Below are positions 1 to 5,089 of a stretch of DNA of 6,751 bases, one piece after another (within the stretch, counting starts at the first letter, position 1; each line of letters starts with the position of its first letter). The stretch is from Caldisericota bacterium (GTDB taxonomy: Bacteria > Caldisericota > Caldisericia > B22-G15). Under the pieces are notes generated by a model, which saw nothing but the letters and a program-made list of their open reading frames with translations, was not told the origin of the DNA and did no database searches. The stretch is from positions 1 to 6,751 of the forward strand of contig QMOO01000063.1 in the NCBI GenBank assembly GCA_003648245.1. The letters run 5' to 3'. Position numbers and translations under genes: made by a program.

Positions 1-688
1 CCAACATACTGTAGGTTCTTTTCCTCCTTATCTTTCCCTTTGAAAAATAGGTTATAAATTTATTTTCAAAGGTTTTTTTAAAATCTATTCCCTCTTTTAT
101 TCCTTTACTTTTTTGAGAATAGTCTTTCCCTATTGTTATACAGTTGGAGATGGAGTAAAAGCTTGATACCTCTTTTACAACCCAATCTCTTTCCATCGTC
201 TCCACAACAAAAATACTGTTTCTATCTCCGACCAAAAAACTGTTATGATAAAAAATTTTATGTTCAAACCCGCAGTTTCTTCCTTGCCCAAATTTCCCCA
301 GTATTTCAATTATATTCTTCACTCCCTCTTTTGCATCTCGACTTCTCTCAAGAGAAAGTCTCAGAATATCCATGCCTATAAGACCGCTGTTCTTCTCCAC
401 CCTTCTTTTTGTAAAAATTGCTTCATTTCCTATAAATACTCCATTCTCGTTTACTCCCATCTCTGCTCCCCATATCCAGAATGGTTTGAAGAGAATTGCG
501 GAATAAGTTTCTTCAACCTGAGGAACCAAATCCCCATAGGTTGTTTTTATATATTCTTTCAGGTTGTGTTTTTTTGCTGGGGCACCCTCTGGTATATGAA
601 CTTCATTGGGATCTCTATCTGAGTTTTTTCCAAAGATAGTGGAACCATCCTTCGTGAGATTTTTAAGAATGCCGAATGTATCGCACAT
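1..688 (-). CDS. Secernin-like peptidase, family C69 (N-terminal part, cut by window edge)
   Basis: About 229 residues are visible; the C-terminal part lies beyond the left edge (secernin-type proteins usually have about 400 or more residues). The protein begins Met-Cys-Asp-Thr-Phe, so removal of Met1 would expose Cys2, the expected N-terminal nucleophile of this Ntn-hydrolase family. Other family features are GKNSDR at residues 20-25, the stretch GQGRNCGFEHK followed by YHNSFLVGDRN around residues 137-160, and YSISNCITIGKDY around 180-192. Family members are dipeptidases or related amide hydrolases; the substrate here is unknown. There is no signal peptide, so it is probably cytoplasmic. The start is set by AAAGGAGG (complement of 693-700), 4 bases before ATG. 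It is transcribed divergently from the diguanylate cyclase gene. The family call is strong; the exact activity is inferred. Confidence 0.88.
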   Translation of the reverse strand, partial: MCDTFGILKNLTKDGSTIFGKNSDRDPNEVHIPEGAPAKKHNLKEYIKTTYGDLVPQVEETYSAILFKPFWIWGAEMGVNENGVFIGNEAIFTKRRVEKNSGLIGMDILRLSLERSRDAKEGVKNIIEILGKFGQGRNCGFEHKIFYHNSFLVGDRNSIFVVETMERDWVVKEVSSFYSISNCITIGKDYSQKSKGIKEGIDFKKTFENKFITYFSKGKIRRKRTYSML

Positions 689-766
689 ATTTCCTCCTTT
701 GAATAATTATATAAAAATTTTTGAATTTATGATAAAATTAAAAAAACAAAAGGGAGAAAGAGAGAG
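689..766. other. AT-rich divergent intergenic region
   Basis: These 78 bases separate the minus-strand C69 peptidase from the plus-strand diguanylate cyclase and must hold the peptidase promoter and probably that of the cyclase. They contain a perfect AAAAATTTTT palindrome at 713-722 and two direct copies of TTTGAAT (698-704 and 720-726) 22 bases apart, about two helical turns. For the plus strand I find only isolated -10-like hexamers (TATGAT at 728-733, TAAAAT at 733-738) with no well-spaced -35. In DNA this AT-rich such motifs arise easily by chance. Confidence 0.4.
706..735 (-). promoter_or_regulatory. Candidate sigma70-type promoter for the C69 peptidase
   Basis: Read on the minus strand, a perfect TATAAT (complement of 706-711) lies 18 bases downstream of TTATCA (complement of 730-735, 4 of 6 matches to TTGACA). 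The predicted transcript would start near 699, giving a very short leader that begins at or inside the AAAGGAGG ribosome binding site. That closeness, and the high AT content, lower confidence. Confidence 0.3.
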
Positions 767-2935
767 GTGAAGGGTTTTTCCGATAAAATAAAAGAAATTC
801 TTAGCAAAATAGAAAAACCCGTGATTTTAGTTTCAGAAGAGGGTTTGATTCTTTATGCTAATAAGTATTTCCTTTCCCTTGAAGGTGTTGATAAAGATGG
901 AGTAGTTGGAAAAAAGTTAGAGGATATAGTTATAGATAAAGAAATAAAAAGAAACCTATATCTGTTTAAATTCATACCAGATCTTATATTTGCAGTAAGA
1001 AAAGACGGCACTATTATCGATTACTTTAGGGATGAGGATAAACTTCTCCTGTTTCCAAAGGAGTTCTTGGGGAAGAAGATTCAAAACATACTGCCCAACG
1101 GGAATAAAGCACTAAAAATTATTGAGGAAGTGATAAATACAGGGAAGATTGTGGAGTATGAGTACTCATCCACCCTCCCCTATCCAGATGGTGAGGTTCG
1201 TTTCTACGAAGCACGTATTGTAAAATCCAATGATGAAGAGGCTGTATCTCTTATAAGAGATATTACCGAGAGGAAAATGTGGGAGATAAGACTTAAGGAG
1301 AGCGAGGAACGCTTTCGTCTCTTTGCAGAGACAACACCCTCTGCCATATTTATTCATGATGGAGAAAAATATTTGTATGTCAATCCTCCTATGGAACGCA
1401 TTACAGGATATTCAAAGGAAGAGCTTCTCAGTATGAAGCTATGGGAGATTATTCATCCAGATTATAGAGAAATGGTAAAGGATTTTGCAAGAAGAAGGGT
1501 TAAAGGGGAGGATGTTCTATCAAAGTATGAGATAAAGATTCTTACAAAAGATGGTAGAGAGAGGTGGGCGAGCATCTATGCAAGAAAGGTGTCTTATAAT
1601 GGAAAGCCCGTTGTTTTGGGAACAGCCTTTGATATAACAGATCTTAAAAGAACTGAAGAGGCTCTTAGAGAAAGCGAGGAAAAATTTAGAGGGATATTTG
1701 AGAATGCCGGTGTGGGCATAACCCTTGTTGATAGAGAAGGGAGATTGATAGAGTGCAATCCCTACTTTAGAAAATTCATTGGGTATTCCAAAGAAGAACT
1801 GATAGGGAAGCACTGGAGTATATATACTCATCCAGAGGATGTGGACAGGAACCTTGATATTTTTGAGAGGATGATAAAGGAGAGGAAAAGTTTTGTGTTT
1901 GAAAAAAGGTTTAAGAGAAAAGATGGAAAAACTCTCTGGGGTAGACTTACCATTTCCCCTGTTTTTGACTCCAATGGGGAGTTCCTTTTCCAGATAGGGA
2001 TAACCGAGGATATAACCAGAGAAAAGAGAGCCGTTGAGGCTCTGAAGAAGAGTGAATCAAAGTATAGAACTCTCGTAGAGAAAATGTCTGAGGGAGTGTA
2101 TCTTCTATATAACAACAAATTTGAATTTGTGAACAATACATTTATAGAGATGTTTGGATACACGAGAGAAGAACTAAAAAAAATAGATTTCAGAAAACTT
2201 ATAGCACCTGAGAGTCTTCCCTTAATAGAAGAGAGAGCAAGAAAGCTCAAGATGGGTGAGTCTGTTCCTGACAAATACGAATTTGTGGCACTCGGTAAAC
2301 ACGGAAAGAAGGTTTATGTGGAGGTGTCTGTAACCTATGTTCCTTATAAGGGGGGTATTGCCACACAGGGAATTGTTAGGGATATAACGGAGAAGAAGGC
2401 GTATGAGAAGAAATTGAGATACATGGCGACGCATGATATTCTCACAGGTTTACCTAACAGAAGCCACTTTATGGATTTTCTTAGAGCAGCTATAGAGAGT
2501 TCAAAGAGATATGGTCATCTAACCTGTGTTATGATGCTTGACCTTGATGGATTTAAAGAGATCAATGATAAATTTGGCCACGATATAGGAGACAAAGCTC
2601 TTGTAAAAGCTGCAGAGAGATTGAGAAACAGTGTTAGAAGAAGCGACATTCTCTCGAGGATGGGTGGAGATGAGTTTCTTGTACTCGTTCCCATTTTAAA
2701 GAGTGCAGGAGATGCTGTGGGCATGGGAAGAAAGATTGTAAATAGCTTCAGGGATCCGCTGGAAGTGAATGGAGAATTGTATCACATTACAGTAAGCGTA
2801 GGCGCTGCCATATTTCCACAGGATGGAGTTGATGCTATTGAGCTTATAAAGAAAGCCGATAGGGCAATGTATAAAGTGAAAAGGAATGGGAAGGACGGGT
2901 TTTCACTCTATTCAGATTTTGTTAAAGAATCTTAG
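767..2935 (+). CDS. Multi-PAS sensor diguanylate cyclase (GGDEF)
   Basis: The 722-residue protein makes c-di-GMP from two GTP. In order: a half-length PAS segment (about 8-56), four PAS domains (about 62-170, 178-294, 302-420, 428-544), and a GGDEF domain (about 553-716). PAS ends are marked by DIT motifs at 165, 289, 415 and 539 and joined by charged ESEE/KSES helices. The active site is intact: D592 and D594 in LDLDGF, N600, D609, and GGDEF at 633-637 (E636 in the catalytic Glu position). The RxxD inhibitory site is R624-D627, with the same spacing to GGDEF as in PleD, so product inhibition is expected. No membrane segment, signal peptide or EAL domain is seen, so it is probably a cytoplasmic sensor; PAS ligands cannot be told. 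Translation starts at GTG, with GGGAG at 752-756 as likely ribosome binding site. It overlaps the convergent downstream gene by 24 bases. Confidence 0.95.
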   Translation: MKGFSDKIKEILSKIEKPVILVSEEGLILYANKYFLSLEGVDKDGVVGKKLEDIVIDKEIKRNLYLFKFIPDLIFAVRKDGTIIDYFRDEDKLLLFPKEFLGKKIQNILPNGNKALKIIEEVINTGKIVEYEYSSTLPYPDGEVRFYEARIVKSNDEEAVSLIRDITERKMWEIRLKESEERFRLFAETTPSAIFIHDGEKYLYVNPPMERITGYSKEELLSMKLWEIIHPDYREMVKDFARRRVKGEDVLSKYEIKILTKDGRERWASIYARKVSYNGKPVVLGTAFDITDLKRTEEALRESEEKFRGIFENAGVGITLVDREGRLIECNPYFRKFIGYSKEELIGKHWSIYTHPEDVDRNLDIFERMIKERKSFVFEKRFKRKDGKTLWGRLTISPVFDSNGEFLFQIGITEDITREKRAVEALKKSESKYRTLVEKMSEGVYLLYNNKFEFVNNTFIEMFGYTREELKKIDFRKLIAPESLPLIEERARKLKMGESVPDKYEFVALGKHGKKVYVEVSVTYVPYKGGIATQGIVRDITEKKAYEKKLRYMATHDILTGLPNRSHFMDFLRAAIESSKRYGHLTCVMMLDLDGFKEINDKFGHDIGDKALVKAAERLRNSVRRSDILSRMGGDEFLVLVPILKSAGDAVGMGRKIVNSFRDPLEVNGELYHITVSVGAAIFPQDGVDAIELIKKADRAMYKVKRNGKDGFSLYSDFVKES

Positions 2936-3316
2936 GAGCTTTTCTGTTAAATCGTTTTTATCCTTATAGGATATCAAATCTAAATTAGGATTTCCGTTTA
3001 TCATAGCCGAAAGATGTATTCCTTCTTTTGCCAAGCAAACAACCCTTTTTCCAAGCTTCTCTCCGAGGGAAATTTCATATCCAACACCCAGGGATGGTTT
3101 AGAGACCTCTGCAAGAACAATGTCACTTTTTTTAAGAGCCTCCACATCTCTTCTATATATATCCTCATCAGACATATATCTTTCTCTCTTCTTCCAGTTA
3201 ATATTAAACTCTGTGGTAACTTCATGCCCCATATCTTTTAAAAGTCTGTAGACAGTCTGAATTACTTCCTCGTCAGGGCTTCCCCCTCTTATAGAAAAAG
3301 CAAAATACACCTTCAT
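2912..3316 (-). CDS. DNPH1/Rcl-like 2'-deoxynucleoside 5'-phosphate N-hydrolase
   Basis: The 134-residue protein belongs to the nucleoside 2-deoxyribosyltransferase superfamily and most resembles DNPH1 (Rcl), which cuts the N-glycosidic bond of deoxynucleoside 5'-monophosphates and in animals removes modified dNMPs. Family signatures are SIRGG at 8-12, IYRRDVEAL at 53-61, AEVSKPSLGVGYE at 69-81, and LSAMINGNP at 102-110. Aligned with mammalian Rcl, Y4, S8, D57, S75 and catalytic E81 match Y13, S17, D69, S87 and E93 with the same spacing; S103 matches phosphate-binding S117. One oddity is Phe7 where Rcl has Gly before SIRGG. The start at 3316 is chosen because GGAGG (complement of 3322-3326) lies 5 bases upstream; an in-frame ATG at 3340 would add 8 residues and put this site inside the gene. 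It is probably cytoplasmic. A general deoxyribosyltransferase is the alternative, but the SIRGG and phosphate-site Ser favour the hydrolase. Confidence 0.87.
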   Translation of the reverse strand: MKVYFAFSIRGGSPDEEVIQTVYRLLKDMGHEVTTEFNINWKKRERYMSDEDIYRRDVEALKKSDIVLAEVSKPSLGVGYEISLGEKLGKRVVCLAKEGIHLSAMINGNPNLDLISYKDKNDLTEKLLRFFNKI

Positions 3317-3321
3317 CTTCT

Positions 3322-3326
3322 CCTCC
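3322..3326 (-). promoter_or_regulatory. Ribosome binding site fixing the DNPH1-like start
   Basis: GGAGG within CAAGGAGGAGAAG on the minus strand lies 5 bases before the ATG at 3316. It supports the shorter protein, whose N-terminus (MKVYFAFSIRGG) fits the family, over the start at 3340. Confidence 0.8.
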
Positions 3327-3357
3327 TTGTAACTTAACATTTTCTCGTTTCTCTATT

Positions 3358-3385
3358 ATTATAAAAGAGAGGTGAGATATGGAAA
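3358..3385 (-). promoter_or_regulatory. Candidate promoter for the DNPH1-like gene
   Basis: On the minus strand a perfect TATAAT (complement of 3358-3363) lies 16 bases from TTTCCA (complement of 3380-3385, 4 of 6 matches to TTGACA). The transcript would start near 3351, giving a leader of about 35 bases that contains the GGAGG site. The -35 element would fall on the first codons of the divergent plsY-tsaC gene. No equally good plus-strand promoter was found in 3317-3378: TTGTAA at 3327-3332 and TATTAT at 3354-3359 are 21 bases apart, longer than usual. Confidence 0.3.
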
Positions 3386-4584
3386 AGATTATTCTCTATA
3401 TTTTCTCTTATATTTATGGAAGCATCCCTTTTGGGTTAATACTTGTAAGAGTTCTTAAAGGTGTGGATATTAGAAAAATAGGCAGTGGAAATATTGGGGC
3501 CACCAATGTTTCAAGAGTTCTTGGTTTAAAGTTAGGACTTATATCTGGAATTCTTGATATATCAAAGGGATTTATTCCGGTTATTATAGGAAAATATCTT
3601 GGTTTATCCACAACGGAGCTATTCTTCGCTGGTCTTTTAGGGGTAGTGGGACACGATTTTTCTATATTTCTTTCCTTTAAAGGAGGAAAAGGAATTGCAT
3701 CCACACTTGGTTTTATTCTTGCTCTGAATCCACTGGTTATCTTAATTGAAGTAGTGCCTTTTTTAGGTACCTTCTTTATCACAAAAATTGTTTCCCTATC
3801 CTCCATACTGGCTCTTGTTTTCCTTCCCATCTCCTTTCTTATTGTGGGCGATAAAACCCTTGCTCTCCTTTCCCTTATTCCCTCGGCTCTTGGAATTATA
3901 AGACATAAAGAAAACATAGAGAGGCTTATTTATGGCATTGAGAGAAAATTTGGTGAAAAAGAACTAATTGAGACTGAAGTTTTAAGGGAAGATACCTCTG
4001 GTCTAAATAGAGCAAAAGAGATTCTAATGAAAGGGGGAGTGGGTGTTATTCCCACAGATACTGTTTATGGACTGTGCACGAATGCTTTGAGCGGGGAGGG
4101 AGTAAAAAGAATTTACAGAATAAAGAAAAGAGATGTAAAGAAGCCACTTGTACTCTTTGTAAAAAATAAAGATGAGATTGAAAAATTTGGAGTTATAAAT
4201 GATGTTGCAAAGAAGTTAATAGATAACTTTATTCCAGGACCTGTTACCATAGTTTTAAAGAGAAAAGAGGGAGCACCTAAAATCTCTTTAAAAGACATTG
4301 ACACCATAGGAATAAGGATTCCAGATGAAGAGTTTGTCATAAAATTACTCAAGAGTCTTGATTTCCCCCTTGCTACTACAAGCGCCAATATATCAAATAG
4401 GCCAACTCCAAAGGATATTTCTTCCTTGAAGGAAGTTTTTTCAGGCATTGTTGACTTTATAGTGGAGGGAGGTGAGAGAAGCGGAAGTCCTTCCACTGTT
4501 GTTTCTGTAATTGGGGAGGAAGTTAAAATATTGAGAGAAGGAAGGGTAAAGAGGGAGGAGATATTTAAGATACTTAATAAATAA
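3379..4584 (+). CDS. plsY-tsaC: Fused PlsY glycerol-3-phosphate acyltransferase and TsaC threonylcarbamoyl-AMP synthase
   Basis: One 401-residue frame holds two enzymes. Residues 1 to about 190 are PlsY, an integral membrane protein that moves an acyl group from acyl-phosphate to glycerol 3-phosphate, the first step of phospholipid synthesis. Motifs are GSIPFG at 14-19, GSGNIGATNVSR at 35-46, GHDFSIF and FKGGKGIAS at 91-108, and IRHKENIERL at 174-183, among several hydrophobic segments. Residues about 205-401 are a YrdC/TsaC domain, which makes threonylcarbamoyl-AMP from Thr, bicarbonate and ATP for tRNA t6A: PTDTVYGL at 225-232, K249/R251 (KxR) with K255-P256, TTSAN at 333-337, and SGSPSTVV at 368-375. 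The Sua5 C-terminal domain is absent. No in-frame ATG, GTG or TTG lies between GTG codon 156 and ATG codon 217, so a separate full TsaC cannot start at the junction. PlsY ends in the cytoplasm, which suits a tethered TsaC. The ribosome binding site is GAGGTGA at 3369-3375. Domain calls are firm; that both parts stay joined in the cell is inferred. Confidence 0.93.
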   Translation: MEKIILYIFSYIYGSIPFGLILVRVLKGVDIRKIGSGNIGATNVSRVLGLKLGLISGILDISKGFIPVIIGKYLGLSTTELFFAGLLGVVGHDFSIFLSFKGGKGIASTLGFILALNPLVILIEVVPFLGTFFITKIVSLSSILALVFLPISFLIVGDKTLALLSLIPSALGIIRHKENIERLIYGIERKFGEKELIETEVLREDTSGLNRAKEILMKGGVGVIPTDTVYGLCTNALSGEGVKRIYRIKKRDVKKPLVLFVKNKDEIEKFGVINDVAKKLIDNFIPGPVTIVLKRKEGAPKISLKDIDTIGIRIPDEEFVIKLLKSLDFPLATTSANISNRPTPKDISSLKEVFSGIVDFIVEGGERSGSPSTVVSVIGEEVKILREGRVKREEIFKILNK

Positions 4585-4603
4585 ATTAAAACAGGAGGCT
4601 TAC

Positions 4604-5038
4604 ATGAGAATAGCTATTGGTTCTGACCACGCAGGTTTTGCCTTAAAGGAGGAGATAAAGAAATTTTTGACTGATTATGAAGTTGTTGATGTGGGAACAA
4701 ATTCAACAGAATCTGTAGATTATCCAGACTTTGCAAGAAAAGTGGGAGAGCTTGTGAGGGATAAAGAAGTGGACTTCGGGATTTTAATTTGTGGAACAGG
4801 AATTGGTATGAGTATCACAGCAAACAAAATTAAAGGTGTTTATGCTGCTTTAGCCTGTAATGTTCTTACTGCATCACTTGCGAGGAGACATAACAATGCC
4901 AATGTTTTATGTATCGGTGGAAGGATGGTTGGGGTTGAATTGGCGAAGGAGATGGTGAGAGCCTTTTTATCCACAGATTTTGAGGGAGGAAGACACGAGA
5001 GGAGACTTAATAAGATAAAAGATATTGAAAATTTATAA
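4604..5038 (+). CDS. rpiB: Ribose-5-phosphate isomerase B
   Basis: The 144-residue protein is full length for the RpiB/LacAB family, which interconverts ribose 5-phosphate and ribulose 5-phosphate in the non-oxidative pentose phosphate pathway (some members act on allose or galactose phosphates). It begins MRIAIGSDHAGF with D8 and H9 of the substrate site, has the catalytic Cys63 in ILICGTGIGMSI, and His96 in ARRHNNANVL for ring opening. Cys63 matches the E. coli type rather than mycobacterial RpiB, which uses Glu. The 84-91 segment departs from the common CHDxYxAR pattern (C85, N86, L88, S91) and is closer to the mycobacterial version, so sugar preference is uncertain. AGGAGG at 4593-4598 lies 5 bases before ATG. 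The gap to plsY-tsaC is only 19 bases, so they are very likely co-transcribed. A cytoplasmic dimer is expected from the family. Confidence 0.95.
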   Translation: MRIAIGSDHAGFALKEEIKKFLTDYEVVDVGTNSTESVDYPDFARKVGELVRDKEVDFGILICGTGIGMSITANKIKGVYAALACNVLTASLARRHNNANVLCIGGRMVGVELAKEMVRAFLSTDFEGGRHERRLNKIKDIENL

Positions 5039-5052
5039 TAATTATATATAAT
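5025..5052 (+). promoter_or_regulatory. Strong candidate sigma70-type promoter before the Clp gene
   Basis: TTGAAA at 5025-5030 (5 of 6 matches to TTGACA) and a perfect TATAAT at 5047-5052 are 16 bases apart. The -35 lies in the last codons of rpiB and the transcript would start near 5059, about 30 bases before the Clp start. The -10 forms half of the perfect palindrome ATTATATATAAT at 5041-5052. This would let the Clp gene be expressed apart from the operon, for example under stress. No CIRCE or clear CtsR-like heptanucleotide repeat is visible. Confidence 0.5.
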
Positions 5053-5076
5053 AAATAATGTAAGAATTTGTTGGAT

Positions 5077-5084
5077 AAGGAGGT
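5077..5084 (+). promoter_or_regulatory. Ribosome binding site fixing the zinc-finger start of the Clp gene
   Basis: AAGGAGGT, a near-perfect anti-16S match, lies 5 bases before the ATG at 5090. It shows that translation begins at the zinc finger, so the four-cysteine segment is a genuine part of the Clp protein and not a misread upstream region. Confidence 0.85.
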
Positions 5085-5089
5085 AAACT

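Noticed and set aside
245..622. Open plus-strand frame of 125 codons near the left edge
   Set aside because: It lies opposite the secernin-like gene, whose translation matches a known family throughout. The plus-strand product is Phe/Ser/Tyr/Cys-rich, typical of an antisense shadow, and has no recognisable motif.
698..726. Direct repeats TTTGAAT (698-704 and 720-726) as a possible operator
   Set aside because: They are seven bases only, in very AT-rich DNA, and the matching does not extend beyond the heptamer. The spacing of about two helical turns is suggestive but not enough to call a site.
767..1000. Membrane anchor or signal peptide in the diguanylate cyclase
   Set aside because: The N-terminal hydrophobic runs are short PAS strands broken by charged residues. 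No segment of about 20 hydrophobic residues exists anywhere in the protein.
3317..3340. Longer start (ATG at 3340) for the DNPH1-like protein
   Set aside because: It would place the strong GGAGG site inside the gene and add eight residues (MLSYKEEK) before a family-typical N-terminus. The start at 3316 fits better.
3414..3917. Minus-strand frame of 167 codons opposite PlsY
   Set aside because: It is the antisense of a well-conserved PlsY sequence. No ribosome binding site or family resemblance was seen.
3940..4027. Possibility that PlsY and TsaC are two genes separated by a hidden stop or frameshift
   Set aside because: The frame is continuous through 3940-4027 with no stop. Both domains are in the same frame and complete. 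The only in-frame ATG (4027) would remove the first TsaC helix and has no ribosome binding site.
4421..4441. Terminator-like hairpin CTTCC-TTGAA-GGAAG followed by six T inside the TsaC part
   Set aside because: The stem is only five base pairs and lies in conserved coding sequence upstream of the essential SPSTVV motif, so it is most likely a by-product of the codons. It might cause mild pausing at most.
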